This document shows positions 1 through 9,208 of a DNA stretch of 64,000 nt, piece after piece. Every line of letters begins with the position of its first letter. Positions within the stretch are counted from its first letter, which is position 1. Location: assembly GCA_023437715.1 (NCBI GenBank), contig JAEZFK010000005.1:135391-199390 (forward strand), in the 5' to 3' direction. This DNA comes from Bacillota bacterium (lineage in GTDB: Bacteria; Bacillota; Clostridia; Lachnospirales; Lachnospiraceae). The notes under the pieces are model-generated. The model was not told where the DNA came from. It saw only the letters and a program-made list of their open reading frames with translations, and did not search any database. The position numbers and the translations under genes are program-made.

Positions 1-625
1 GATGAAATATCTCTATGCCCAGTCCAACATCGAAGGAATTGTTGCGGTGGAAAATTTTGACACCTTTTCCTTTGAATATTTTGACGATACCAGGGTGATT
101 CCTGTTTTAAACCGGACGGTGAAGCAGTATATGGAGCTGGTGGCGGAGACCTGCAGGAACTTTGTAAAGGGCTTTTCCACGGACCATGGGAACCTGCTGT
201 TTACAGGGCCTACGGGGGTAGGAAAGACATTTCTGACTAACTGCATTGCAAAGGAACTGATCGATAAGTATTACTCGGTGATCTACCTTTCGGCAAATGA
301 TTTGTTCGAGGTGTTTTCCAGAAACCGGTTTGATTATCAGGATGAAGAGGATATGAAAGGAATGTACCAGTACATTCTGGACTGCGACCTGCTGATTATT
401 GACGATCTGGGAACAGAGCTGAATAACAGCTTTACTTCCTCGGAGCTGTTTTACTGCATTAACGAGCGGCTCAATTCCTCGAAATCCACCATTATTTCCA
501 CCAACCATCCCATGAATGAACTGAGGGACCGGTATACGGAGAGGGTGACCTCCAGGCTCATCAGCCGGTATACGGTGATCCCCCTTTACGGAGACGATAT
601 CCGCATCAGAAAGAAAACGAAATGA
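1..625 (+). CDS. dnaC: DnaC/DnaI-type helicase loader ATPase, 3' part only
   Basis: AAA+ ATPase of the DnaC/DnaI family, which loads the replicative helicase. The visible part has Walker A GPTGVGKT (about residues 69-76 counted from the ATG at base 2) and Walker B LIIDDLG (about 131-137), followed by a sensor-1 region (IISTNH). Family members in Clostridia are usually about 330 residues with an N-terminal Cys-rich domain. Here only 207 codons are in the window, and the first visible residues (YAQSNI) resemble an internal segment of the family, so the gene is cut by the window edge and the ATG at base 2 is not the real start. It stops just before the prs promoter. The family is clear; whether it is the housekeeping loader cannot be judged from this fragment. 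Confidence 0.85.
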   Translation, partial: MKYLYAQSNIEGIVAVENFDTFSFEYFDDTRVIPVLNRTVKQYMELVAETCRNFVKGFSTDHGNLLFTGPTGVGKTFLTNCIAKELIDKYYSVIYLSANDLFEVFSRNRFDYQDEEDMKGMYQYILDCDLLIIDDLGTELNNSFTSSELFYCINERLNSSKSTIISTNHPMNELRDRYTERVTSRLISRYTVIPLYGDDIRIRKKTK

Positions 626-635
626 CCCGATTAAC

Positions 636-664
636 TTGACTATTTTCGCGCATAATGATATAAA
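636..664 (+). promoter_or_regulatory. promoter of prs
   Basis: TTGACT (636-641), 17-base spacer, TATAAA (659-664): a near-consensus sigma-A promoter that would start transcription about 35 bases before the prs ATG. Confidence 0.7.
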
Positions 665-706
665 AGAAACGTTGCATAGCATTTGGATACGTTGGAGGAG
701 AGAAGT

Positions 707-1885
707 ATGCTTTACGAAGAGAAAACGATAGAAACCATTCCGGTAGGCCCCCTGGGACTGATTCCGCTGAAGGGTTGCAAGGACTTAGGAGACAAGGTCA
801 ATGATTACCTGGTATCCTGGAGACAGGAGAGGGAGAGCGAGCATAAGTCTACCATCGCTTTTTCCGGTTATCAGAGAGATTCTTATGTGATCGGCGCCAG
901 CACCCCAAGGTTCGGAACCGGTGAGGCAAAGGGAACCCTGCATGAATCTGTGCGCGGTGATGACCTTTACTTTATGGTGGATGTGTGTAATTACAGTCTT
1001 ACCTATTCCCTGTGCGGAATGACCAATCACATGTCTCCGGATGACCATTTCCAGGATTTGAAGCGTCTCATTGCAGCCGCAGCAGGAAAGGCCCGCCGCA
1101 TCAATGTGATCATGCCTTTTTTATATGAAAGCAGACAGCATAAAAGGTCAAGCAGAGAGTCCTTAGACTGTGCTCTGGCTCTTCAGGAACTGGTGAACAT
1201 GGGAGTTGAGAACATCATTACCTTTGACGCCCATGATCCAAGAGTACAGAACGCCATTCCTTTAAAGGGATTTGAGACCGTTCAGCCCATTTATCAGTTC
1301 ATCAAGTATTTATTAAAGGAAGAAAAGGAACTGGATATTGACAGCGAGCACATGATGGTCATCAGCCCTGATGAAGGCGGTATGGGACGTGCTGTGTTCT
1401 TTGCAAACGTTCTGGGCCTTGATATGGGCATGTTCTACAAGCGCCGGGATTACACCCAGATCATCAACGGCCGGAACCCCATCGTTGCCCATGAATTCCT
1501 GGGAAGCAGCGTGGAAGGCAAGGATGTGATCATTGTTGACGATATGATCTCTTCCGGCGAGAGCATGCTGGATGTTGCCAAGGAGCTTAAGAGGAGAAAA
1601 GCCAGAAAGGTATTCGTATGCGCCACCTTTGGACTTTTTACAAACGGCCTTGCAAAGTTCGATGAATACTATGAAAATGGTTTTATCGACAGGATTCTGA
1701 CCACGAATCTGGTATATCAGACCCCGGATCTTCTCTCCAGGCCATACTACATTAATGTAGATATGAGCAAATACATCGCGTTAATTATAGATAATTTAAA
1801 CCATGACGCCTCTTTAAGTGAGCTGCTGAACCCGACTACCAGAATCAACCGGCTTCTGGAACGCTACCGGGCAGGAGACAGATAG
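707..1885 (+). CDS. prs: ribose-phosphate pyrophosphokinase (PRPP synthetase), long form
   Basis: Makes PRPP from ribose-5-phosphate and ATP for nucleotide, histidine and tryptophan synthesis. The PRPP-binding loop is visible as IIVDDMISSGES (about residues 275-286), and an ordinary phosphoribosyltransferase-like core precedes it (FDAHDP, about 186-191). I chose the ATG at 707 because GGAGGAG sits at 694-700 with proper spacing; an in-frame TTG at 683 has no such site. The product is 392 residues, longer than the usual roughly 315-residue enzyme. The loop has SSGES where the common enzyme has a TGGT-like end, so it belongs to a divergent long Prs type. It has its own promoter and a strong terminator downstream. 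Confidence 0.9.
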   Translation: MLYEEKTIETIPVGPLGLIPLKGCKDLGDKVNDYLVSWRQERESEHKSTIAFSGYQRDSYVIGASTPRFGTGEAKGTLHESVRGDDLYFMVDVCNYSLTYSLCGMTNHMSPDDHFQDLKRLIAAAAGKARRINVIMPFLYESRQHKRSSRESLDCALALQELVNMGVENIITFDAHDPRVQNAIPLKGFETVQPIYQFIKYLLKEEKELDIDSEHMMVISPDEGGMGRAVFFANVLGLDMGMFYKRRDYTQIINGRNPIVAHEFLGSSVEGKDVIIVDDMISSGESMLDVAKELKRRKARKVFVCATFGLFTNGLAKFDEYYENGFIDRILTTNLVYQTPDLLSRPYYINVDMSKYIALIIDNLNHDASLSELLNPTTRINRLLERYRAGDR

Positions 1886-1933
1886 GGCGGACCCATAACT
1901 CCTTAAATTTATTTTTAAAATTGATTAAAATGC

Positions 1934-1972
1934 TTTTAAACATGAATTTTAAATATGAATTTTAAACATGAA
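1934..1972. repeat. three tandem 13-bp repeats
   Basis: Three back-to-back copies of TTTTAAAYATGAA (1934-1946, 1947-1959, 1960-1972); the middle copy differs by one base. They lie between the prs stop and the shared terminator. Confidence 0.9.
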
Positions 1973-1980
1973 GATATATA

Positions 1981-2033
1981 AACAGAAGCCTGTAATCCGG
2001 CATTTTATAATGCTGGTGTCACAGGCTTCTGTT
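1981..2033. terminator. bidirectional terminator between prs and the yhaN-like gene
   Basis: A perfect 13-bp inverted repeat (AACAGAAGCCTGT / ACAGGCTTCTGTT), with an inner CCGGCAT/ATGCTGG pairing. It sits between two convergent genes and could serve both strands. U-tracts are short on either side. Confidence 0.8.
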
Positions 2034-2092
2034 TGTATAGAAATGTATTTGGTTTTATTGAAACCCCATCCATTCCCGGATCTCCGGGATGA

Positions 2093-3955
2093 TCAAATCT
2101 CTACCAAATGATAAGGAATCAGATTCGCCGTCAGCATCTGCGCCTCTCTCTGATGGCAGGTAAAGAGTATGATCTGGTTCGGATAGGTGCCGGCCAGCCA
2201 CTTTAAAGCCGTCCGAAGCCTGTCGTCGTCATACAGGACAAAGCTGTCGTCAAATATAAAGGGCATCCTCTCCGGCCCGCTCTGGACCAGGGTCGCTGCC
2301 GCCAGGCGGAGGGCCAGATATACCTGGTCCATGGTGCCGCTGCTTACCTGCTCTAAAGGAACCAGCTTTGTCTTGGTATTTAAAAAGACGTTAAGGTTTT
2401 CATCTACGCTCATGCTGGTGTAAATTCCGCCTGTGATTCCGGCAATTAAGTCAGAGGCTGTCTTATTTAAGTAAAGGCCAAAGGAATCCCGGATGGAAGA
2501 CGAAAGGCTTGTCATGGTTTCCAGAGCCAGGTCGATGGAGGCAATTTCCTCCCGGATGCGGTCATTTTCTGTCAGAATGTGCTTTAACCCTTCGGCCTGG
2601 GTTTTGCAGGCTGATAAATGCTCCAGCTTTTTCTCCAGCTCCCACTGGCTTTTCTGCTGCTTCTCAATGGTTTCGCCGCAGCTTTCCAGCTTTTTCTGAA
2701 GCTCCTCGATTTCCGCGGCTTTTTGGGTGATGGCGGCCTCGGATTTTGTTACAGCGGTACATAAACGGGTAAATTCCCCCAGACGTTTCTGAATGTCCCT
2801 TAGGGTTTCCTGAGAGATCTCCGGGCTGTTTAAATGCCTGGATAAGAGCTCCTGAAGCATCTTGGCGCTCATATTCATGTCCTTCTGGCTGCGCTTCAGC
2901 CGCAGAGAGAGGAATAGGCCCAGTAAGTAGAATACAATGGCAGCGCCGTTAAACACGCCCAGCAAAAGCATGGGATTAAGGCCGTAGTGAAGGGTGAAAT
3001 AATTGCTCTCCCCCAGATAATAAAGCACTCCGGTACAGCATAACAGCAGGGTTGCCATAATGAGGAAAAGAACGGAAAATACTTTCCTGGGCTTTCTCTC
3101 GCCGGACGCCTTTGCTTCCATATATTCGTCATAGGTTTCCTGAACCTTTTGGGTATAGGCATTAATGGCCTCCTGATCGGGAAACTGGTTGCTGCTTAAG
3201 ACCTGCCTGCCCCTTGCCACCTTTTGAATGAGCTCTTCCTTTTCCTTCTGACGTGCATCTAAGGAGGCCCTGATCTGGTCTCTCAGCCTCAGATAGGAGG
3301 GAATCTGGTTTTCATATTCCGGAGAGGAGATGTCCTTTTCCGTATTTCGGATCTCGCTTAAAAGGGAAGTATATGTCCGGGCCGCCTCCGGAACCATCTG
3401 GGCCTCCTGCTCTTTCCTCTGGGACTTTAAAAAGGCAGTGGCTTTTGTGATGTTCAGGGACAGATTTCCGGTGGTATTTAAGTTTGCAATGTAATTTTTC
3501 AGTTCAGAAACCATGCCCTCATCGGTAGCGCTCTTTAACTGCCCGATGCTGACCGTATTCACATAGGCGGTTTCACTGAGGCCGCACAGCAGATCGTCTA
3601 AAAATGACTTCGTAGGCTCCACTTCCCGCCCTGCCGTCTCATCTACGATCTTAAATTCCTTTTTATTCTTCTGGAAAGTCCGTTCAATCCGGTAAATATG
3701 CTCCTTATGTTCCAGACGGATCTGCCCTTCATAGGTGCCGCTGCTTTCCCAGGGCTCATATCTGGTATAAAGGTCGTTTCGTGAGGCCCGCCCCCTCTGG
3801 CGCTCAATACCAAAGAGTATGCCCCGGATAAAGGTATGTATGGTTGATTTTCCAGCTTCATTTTTTCCGTAAACGATGTTGAGCCCATCCCCGAAAGAAA
3901 AATTCCGGCCATGAAATTTTCCAAAGCCATTGATGTAAATATCCAGTATTTTCAT
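2093..3955 (-). CDS. YhaN-like / SbcC-like ATPase with split coiled coil
   Basis: ABC-type (Rad50/SbcC-like) ATPase likely partnering the upstream nuclease in DNA repair. Walker A GKNEAGKST is at about residues 30-38 of 620. An ABC-like signature (VSSGTMDQ, about 533-540) and a Walker B ending in DD (about 569-570) lie near the C terminus. Long Glu/Lys/Gln-rich coiled-coil segments lie between them, interrupted near the middle by two hydrophobic stretches that look like a membrane hairpin, as in YhaN. The start at 3955 is preceded by AAAGGAG; a longer start at 3994 would run into the upstream gene. Bacillus YhaN is far longer (over 900 residues), so the coiled coil here is short. It follows the phosphoesterase gene by four bases, so the two are surely co-transcribed. 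Confidence 0.8.
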   Translation of the reverse strand: MKILDIYINGFGKFHGRNFSFGDGLNIVYGKNEAGKSTIHTFIRGILFGIERQRGRASRNDLYTRYEPWESSGTYEGQIRLEHKEHIYRIERTFQKNKKEFKIVDETAGREVEPTKSFLDDLLCGLSETAYVNTVSIGQLKSATDEGMVSELKNYIANLNTTGNLSLNITKATAFLKSQRKEQEAQMVPEAARTYTSLLSEIRNTEKDISSPEYENQIPSYLRLRDQIRASLDARQKEKEELIQKVARGRQVLSSNQFPDQEAINAYTQKVQETYDEYMEAKASGERKPRKVFSVLFLIMATLLLCCTGVLYYLGESNYFTLHYGLNPMLLLGVFNGAAIVFYLLGLFLSLRLKRSQKDMNMSAKMLQELLSRHLNSPEISQETLRDIQKRLGEFTRLCTAVTKSEAAITQKAAEIEELQKKLESCGETIEKQQKSQWELEKKLEHLSACKTQAEGLKHILTENDRIREEIASIDLALETMTSLSSSIRDSFGLYLNKTASDLIAGITGGIYTSMSVDENLNVFLNTKTKLVPLEQVSSGTMDQVYLALRLAAATLVQSGPERMPFIFDDSFVLYDDDRLRTALKWLAGTYPNQIILFTCHQREAQMLTANLIPYHLVEI

Positions 3956-3959
3956 GGGG

Positions 3960-5030
3960 TCAGCTCCTTTCGTCCGTAGTATGAAGAAGTGCATTGATGC
4001 CGTAATAGAGAGCCTTTTTCTCCACAGAGCTCATCTCCGGCTTATGCAGGGCCTGGATGAAGAAGCCGATCATATCGCTGGGATGCTCGGCAAACAGCGC
4101 AGGAAAGTCGTATTGAGGCTCAGATTCGTCGATGATTTCCATGATCTTAAACCGGGCGGAAAGCATTTCCAAATCAAAGGAAATATCCGGATCCCTCATT
4201 CCCCGCATCCGGAACCGGTAAATATTTTCCGGACCCCGGTTCTGGATCTCCTGGGTGATCTTCATGGCCAGCTCCGTATTGGTGGTGGCTGTGGTCACAT
4301 GGACGGCCAGGGAGACGTACTGCAGCTTTGCGAGGGGAATGAATTTTAAGGAAGTCACCATGCGGGTCACCTCATTGATTTCCCCTACCATCATGCCGTG
4401 CTGGCCGGATTCCGTCTTATCCAGAGGCTCCGGGGAACCGGCAAATGCCATTCGGTTTTCCAGAAGAATCTCCGGCCGGTGAATGTGCCCCATGGCAATG
4501 TAGGAAAAGTCTAAGCTGGACATGGCCCCCTTGTCAAAGGGGATGTGGTTGGCGTCGCCGCCGTGTCCTAAGAGCACGTGAATCCGCCCGTTGTTGGGGA
4601 CCTTAATATGATCCAGACGGTTCTCTAAAATCTCCGCCGTATGGTAGCTGAAACCGTAAACCTCAGTGTTAATATCCTTAAAGTAAACGCTTTCCAGTTC
4701 TTCTCCCATGAGATAGGTCACATTGGGAGCCCAGGTGAAGCTTAAAAGGGCGGAACTGCTCCGGATGCGGTCATGGTTGCCTGCAATGAGGACCACACGG
4801 ACCTCCGGTATGGTGGAAAACAGATAATTTACTTCCTTTAAATCTCTGGCCAGGGGCTGCCGGTGAAATAAGTCGCCGGAAATAAAAAGGCAGTCGGCCT
4901 CTAAAACCTTTGCCTGATTCACCGCCTTTGCAAAGGTGTCCTTTATATCCTGGCAGCGCTCCTTACTCCAGGGCTTGTCGCTGTCCGGGCTCATGCCCCA
5001 GTGAACATCTGCAATATGTATGAATTTCAT
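3960..5030 (-). CDS. YhaO/SbcD-like metallophosphoesterase (DNA repair nuclease)
   Basis: Calcineurin-like phosphoesterase of the Mre11/SbcD/YhaO type, expected to cut DNA ends with a two-metal site. All motifs are present: D8-x-H10, GDLFH (52-56), GNHD (84-87), GHGG (155-158) and GHIH (181-184). At 356 residues it is of usual length. The start at 5030 has a GAGGTAA site upstream. The gene directly precedes the YhaN-like ATPase with a four-base gap, the standard order for such nuclease-ATPase pairs. The specific DNA substrate cannot be read from sequence. Confidence 0.88.
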   Translation of the reverse strand: MKFIHIADVHWGMSPDSDKPWSKERCQDIKDTFAKAVNQAKVLEADCLFISGDLFHRQPLARDLKEVNYLFSTIPEVRVVLIAGNHDRIRSSSALLSFTWAPNVTYLMGEELESVYFKDINTEVYGFSYHTAEILENRLDHIKVPNNGRIHVLLGHGGDANHIPFDKGAMSSLDFSYIAMGHIHRPEILLENRMAFAGSPEPLDKTESGQHGMMVGEINEVTRMVTSLKFIPLAKLQYVSLAVHVTTATTNTELAMKITQEIQNRGPENIYRFRMRGMRDPDISFDLEMLSARFKIMEIIDESEPQYDFPALFAEHPSDMIGFFIQALHKPEMSSVEKKALYYGINALLHTTDERS

Positions 5031-5063
5031 TATCGTTACCTCGCTGGTCCTCTGTGTAAAGAG

Positions 5064-5099
5064 GAGAGTGTCTCAAAAGCTGACCTTTGGGACACCCTC
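5064..5099 (-). terminator. terminator of asnS
   Basis: On the minus strand, GAGGGTGTCCCAAAG pairs with CTTTTGAGACACTCTC (G-U pairs allowed) right after the asnS stop. The tract behind it (CTCTTTAC) is only weakly U-rich. Confidence 0.6.
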
Positions 5100-5105
5100 A
5101 CAGGA

Positions 5106-6497
5106 TTAAAGTTCGCAGTTATTGACGGTTCTTGGGAAAGGAACCACGTCACGGATGTTGGACATTCCGGTCAGATACATGACGCAGCGCTCAAAGCCCA
5201 GACCAAAGCCTGCATGACGGGTGGAACCGTACTTTCTTAAGTCAAGGTAGAAGTCGTAATCCTCTTTATTAAGCCCAAGCTCGTCCATACGGGCCACCAG
5301 CTTGTCGTAATCATCCTCTCTCTGGCTTCCTCCGATGATTTCTCCGATGCCCGGAACCAGACAGTCTACGGCAGCCACGGTCTTGTTGTCCGGGTTGATC
5401 TTCATATAGAAAGCCTTGATCTCCTTTGGATAATCCGTTACGAATACCGGCTTTTTAAAGAGCTGCTCCGTTAAATAGCGCTCATGCTCCGTCTGAAGGT
5501 CACAGCCCCAGGATACCCTGTAGTCGAATTCCTCATTATGCTTTTCCAGAAGCTCAATTGCCTCGGTATAGGTCACATGGGCGAATTCGGAATTTAATAC
5601 GTGGTTTAAACGGTTTAAGAGATCCTTGTCCACGAACTGGTTGAAGAACTCCATCTCCTCCGGCGCGTGCTCCAAAACAAAACGGATGACATACTTGAGC
5701 ATGGATTCCGCCAGCTCCATATCGTCATTCAAATCCGCAAAGGCCATCTCCGGCTCGATCATCCAGAATTCCGCCGCATGACGGGTGGTGTTGGAATTTT
5801 CCGCCCGGAAAGTAGGTCCGAAGGTGTATATATTGCGAAAAGCCATGGCATAGGTTTCTCCGTTTAACTGCCCGCTTACGGTTAAGTTGGTAGGCTTTCC
5901 GAAGAAGTCCTGGGAAAAGTCTACGGCTCCCTCCTGGGTCTTTGGAATATTTGTCAAATCCAGCGTGGTGACCTGGAACATCTCGCCGGCTCCTTCGCAG
6001 TCGCTTCCGGTGATGAGGGGAGTGTGCACATAGACGAAATCCCTTTCCTGGAAAAACTGATGGATGGCATAGGCAATGAGAGAACGGACACGGAATACTG
6101 CCTGGAAGGTATTGGTCCGTGGACGCAGATGGGAAATGGTCCTTAAATATTCAAAAGAATGACGTTTTTTCTGAAGGGGGTAATCGGAGGAAGAAGCACC
6201 TTCCACGTCGATTTTTGTCGCCTGGATTTCAAAAGGCTGCTTTGCTTCCGGTGTGGCTACCAGGGTACCTGTGACAATGATGGCGGCGCCCACATTCAGC
6301 CGGGAGATATCGGCGAAGTTCTCCATGGTGTCATGATAGACGACCTGAAGGGTTTCAAAATAGGTTCCGTCGTTTAAAACGATAAAGCCGAAGGACTTGG
6401 AATCCCTTAAACTTCTCACCCAGCCGCCTACAGTGACCTGGGTATTGAGGAAAGAATCCCTGTTTTTATATATTTTTCTTACTGTTGTTAAATCCAT
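5106..6497 (-). CDS. asnS: asparaginyl-tRNA synthetase
   Basis: Class IIb synthetase charging tRNA-Asn. It has an N-terminal OB-fold anticodon-binding domain (about residues 15-100, VGGWVRSLRD) and a class II catalytic core: motif 2 FRAENSNTTRHAAEFWMIEPE around 235-255, and the C-terminal motif 3 GFGLGFERCVMYLTG. Its 463 residues are normal for the family. The Asn rather than Asp assignment rests on the ENSNT / HAAEFWM pattern and overall likeness. It has its own promoter (6532-6560). The 40-base leader is too short for a T-box, so this synthetase is not T-box controlled here. Confidence 0.95.
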   Translation of the reverse strand: MDLTTVRKIYKNRDSFLNTQVTVGGWVRSLRDSKSFGFIVLNDGTYFETLQVVYHDTMENFADISRLNVGAAIIVTGTLVATPEAKQPFEIQATKIDVEGASSSDYPLQKKRHSFEYLRTISHLRPRTNTFQAVFRVRSLIAYAIHQFFQERDFVYVHTPLITGSDCEGAGEMFQVTTLDLTNIPKTQEGAVDFSQDFFGKPTNLTVSGQLNGETYAMAFRNIYTFGPTFRAENSNTTRHAAEFWMIEPEMAFADLNDDMELAESMLKYVIRFVLEHAPEEMEFFNQFVDKDLLNRLNHVLNSEFAHVTYTEAIELLEKHNEEFDYRVSWGCDLQTEHERYLTEQLFKKPVFVTDYPKEIKAFYMKINPDNKTVAAVDCLVPGIGEIIGGSQREDDYDKLVARMDELGLNKEDYDFYLDLRKYGSTRHAGFGLGFERCVMYLTGMSNIRDVVPFPRTVNNCEL

Positions 6498-6531
6498 AAC
6501 GGTTCTCCTTTATGTTTGCATACTTATTAAG

Positions 6532-6560
6532 ATTATACTTTATTTTCGACCCTGATTCAA
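6532..6560 (-). promoter_or_regulatory. promoter of asnS
   Basis: Read on the minus strand: TTGAAT (6560-6555), 17-base spacer, perfect TATAAT (6537-6532), 35 bases before the asnS start. Confidence 0.75.
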
Positions 6561-6669
6561 GGGGATAAGGGGGAAAAAAGTCGGATATGGCTCAAAATGT
6601 AAAAGAAATGCAAAAAGCTTGAAAAATGTCGGAAAATGCACAAAAAAATATAAGGATAATTTAAATTGT

Positions 6670-6701
6670 TTGTTCACTATTTTAGAAATGTGTGGTATAA
6701 T
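6670..6701 (+). promoter_or_regulatory. promoter of glgC-glgD
   Basis: Perfect TATAAT at 6696-6701 with an extended -10 TG (6693-6694). The -35 region is poor (TTGTTC at 6670, spacing 20), which fits an extended -10 promoter. Confidence 0.6.
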
Positions 6702-6739
6702 GTTAATACAATCAAATTTCAACAGCAAGAGGTGATAAC

Positions 6740-8014
6740 GTGATTAAAAAAGAGATGATTGCCATGCTTTTGGCAGGCGGCCAGGGAAGCCGTTTAGGCG
6801 TTTTAACGCAAAAGGTGGCCAAGCCAGCAGTATCTTTTGGCGGCAAGTACCGTATCATTGATTTCCCGCTCAGCAACTGCATCAATTCTGGAGTAGATAC
6901 TGTGGGAGTCTTGACCCAGTATCAGCCATTGCGCTTGAACACCCATATCGGGATTGGCATCCCGTGGGATTTAGACCGCAATGTTGGAGGCGTTACCATC
7001 CTGCCGCCTTATGAAAGGAGTAAAGGCAGCGACTGGTACACAGGAACGGCTAATGCCATCTATCAAAATCTTGAGTATATGGAAACCTATAATCCGGATT
7101 ACGTGCTGATCCTGTCTGGGGACCATATCTATAAGATGGATTATGAGGTCATGCTGGAGTATCACAAGGCAAATAATGCAGATATCACCATTGCTGCTAT
7201 GCCGGTGCCTATCGAAGAGGCCAGCCGGTTCGGGATTCTCATCACCGATGAGAACAACAGGATCACGGAGTTTGAGGAGAAGCCGGAAAATCCGAGAAGC
7301 AATCTGGCATCCATGGGTATTTACATATTCAGCTGGAAGGTGCTTAAGGAAGCCCTCATCAAGATGTCCGACGTTCCGGGCTGCGATTTCGGAAAACACA
7401 TTATCCCTTACTGTTTTGAATCCGGAAGCCGGGTATTCGCTTACGAATACAACGGGTACTGGAAAGATGTAGGGACCCTGGGTTCCTATTGGGAAGCTAA
7501 CATGGAGCTGATCGACATTATTCCCGAATTCAATCTCTATGAGGAATACTGGAAGATCTATACCAGGAGCGATATTATTCCGCCACAGTATGTGTCGGAG
7601 GAGGCTGTCATTGACCGGAGCATCATCGGTGAGGGAACGGAAATTTATGGAGAGGTCCATAATTCCGTCATCGGTGCAGGCGTGGTCATTAAGAAAGGAG
7701 CTGTGGTCAGGGATTCCATCATCATGCGGGAATGTGTGGTGGGAGAGAACGCCGTGATCCATAAGGCTATTATTGCCGAGAATGTGAAAATCGGTGCTAA
7801 TTCCGAGCTGGGGCTTGGAGAGTTTGCCCCCAGCAAATATGATCCCAAGGTGTATCAGTTTGATCTGGTGACGGTAGGCGAGAATTCCATCATACCGGAG
7901 AATGTGAAAATTGGTAAGAACACTGCGATTGCGGGTGAGACAACCGCAGAGGATTATACTGACGGGGAGCTGGCCGCAGGAGAATACATCATAAAGGCAG
8001 GTGGCATGCGATGA
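6740..8014 (+). CDS. glgC: glucose-1-phosphate adenylyltransferase, catalytic subunit
   Basis: Makes ADP-glucose from glucose-1-phosphate and ATP, the committed step of glycogen synthesis. The N-terminal nucleotidyltransferase domain shows LLAGGQGSRLGVLTQKVAKP (about residues 10-29) and the sugar-binding EEKPENPRS region; the C terminus has a left-handed beta-helix with hexapeptide repeats (about 290-390). At 424 residues it has family length. The start is GTG at 6740, with AAGAGGTGA just upstream. It overlaps glgD by ATGA, so the two are translationally coupled and likely form a GlgC/GlgD hetero-oligomer as in other Firmicutes. Confidence 0.95.
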   Translation: MIKKEMIAMLLAGGQGSRLGVLTQKVAKPAVSFGGKYRIIDFPLSNCINSGVDTVGVLTQYQPLRLNTHIGIGIPWDLDRNVGGVTILPPYERSKGSDWYTGTANAIYQNLEYMETYNPDYVLILSGDHIYKMDYEVMLEYHKANNADITIAAMPVPIEEASRFGILITDENNRITEFEEKPENPRSNLASMGIYIFSWKVLKEALIKMSDVPGCDFGKHIIPYCFESGSRVFAYEYNGYWKDVGTLGSYWEANMELIDIIPEFNLYEEYWKIYTRSDIIPPQYVSEEAVIDRSIIGEGTEIYGEVHNSVIGAGVVIKKGAVVRDSIIMRECVVGENAVIHKAIIAENVKIGANSELGLGEFAPSKYDPKVYQFDLVTVGENSIIPENVKIGKNTAIAGETTAEDYTDGELAAGEYIIKAGGMR

Positions 8015-9132
8015 GAGCGATAGGAATTGTATTAGCAGGCGGAAACAGTAAGAGGATGCGGGAATTATCCAGCAAAAGGGCCATTGCGGCCATGCCCATC
8101 GCAGGCAGCTACCGCAGCATCGACTTTGCCCTGAGCAACATGAGCAATTCCCATATTCAGGACGTGGCAGTTCTGACCCAGTATAATTCCAGATCCCTTC
8201 ACCTGCATTTAAGCTCTTCCAAATGGTGGGATTTCGGAAGAAAGCAGGGGGGATTATTCGTATTCACTCCGACGATTACTGCGGAGAGCAGCGACTGGTA
8301 CCGGGGAACTGCAGATGCGCTTTACCAGAACCTGACATTTTTAAAGAACAGCCATGAGCCCTATGTGGTCATTGCCGCAGGGGACGGCATATACAAGCTG
8401 GACTACGGTAAGGTTTTGGAATACCACATCGAAAAGAAAGCGGATATCACCGTGGTTTGTACGGAATTTCCTGAGGGAGAGGATGTTACCCGCTTTGGCT
8501 GGCTGAAGACCAATGACGACGGAAGAATCACCGAATTCGAGGAAAAGCCTATGGTAGCTTCTTCAAATACGGTTTCCTGCGGCATTTACGTCATCCGCAG
8601 GCGGCAGCTGATTGAGCTGATCGAGCGCTGCGCCATGGAGGACAGGTATGACTTTGTCAGCGACATTCTGGTGCGCTACCGGAATTTAAAGAGGATTTAT
8701 GCCTATAAGCTGGATACATATTGGAGGAACATTGCGTCCGTGGAAGCCTATTATAAGGCAAATATGGACTTTTTAAAGCCGGAGGTGCGGGACTACTTCT
8801 TCCGTCAGTACCCGGATGTTTATTCCAAGATAGACGATCTTCCGCCTGCAAAGTATAATCCGGGGGCAGTGGTGAAGAACAGTCTGGTTTCCAGCGGCAG
8901 CATTATCAACGGGGTGGTTGAAAATTCTGTCCTCTTTAAGAAAGTATATATCGGAAACAACTGCGTCATTAAGAATTCCATCATTTTAAATGACGTATAT
9001 ATCGGGGATAATACGGTGGTCGAAAACTGTATAGTGGAAAGCCGGGATACCATCCGGGCCAATACCACCTACATAGGGACGCCGGAAAATATAAAAGTTG
9101 TATTGGAGAAAAACGAGAGATACACGCTATAG
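8011..9132 (+). CDS. glgD: GlgD, glucose-1-phosphate adenylyltransferase-like partner subunit
   Basis: Homologue of GlgC with the same two-domain layout, but its P-loop-like region reads GGNSKRMRELSSKRAIAAMP, lacking the GGxGxRL pattern of the catalytic subunit. In Firmicutes GlgD is known as a non-catalytic or weakly catalytic partner that boosts GlgC; that role is inferred here from the altered loop and from the ATGA overlap with glgC. At 373 residues it is shorter than GlgC (424), the usual size for GlgD. Hexapeptide-type repeats are visible from about residue 285 to the C terminus. Confidence 0.93.
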   Translation: MRAIGIVLAGGNSKRMRELSSKRAIAAMPIAGSYRSIDFALSNMSNSHIQDVAVLTQYNSRSLHLHLSSSKWWDFGRKQGGLFVFTPTITAESSDWYRGTADALYQNLTFLKNSHEPYVVIAAGDGIYKLDYGKVLEYHIEKKADITVVCTEFPEGEDVTRFGWLKTNDDGRITEFEEKPMVASSNTVSCGIYVIRRRQLIELIERCAMEDRYDFVSDILVRYRNLKRIYAYKLDTYWRNIASVEAYYKANMDFLKPEVRDYFFRQYPDVYSKIDDLPPAKYNPGAVVKNSLVSSGSIINGVVENSVLFKKVYIGNNCVIKNSIILNDVYIGDNTVVENCIVESRDTIRANTTYIGTPENIKVVLEKNERYTL

Positions 9133-9208
9133 GAAAATACCTGGGGGGTATCCCTGATACTCAAAAATCATGGGCAAAAATAGGAAGCGTGACGGGAAGG
9201 GGTTTAAC

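Noticed and set aside
107..682. Antisense frame over the DnaC-type gene
   Set aside because: The plus-strand protein has clear Walker motifs and the antisense product has no features.
6498..6540. T-box for asnS
   Set aside because: The leader from the promoter to the start is only about 35 bases, too short, and has no T-box sequence.
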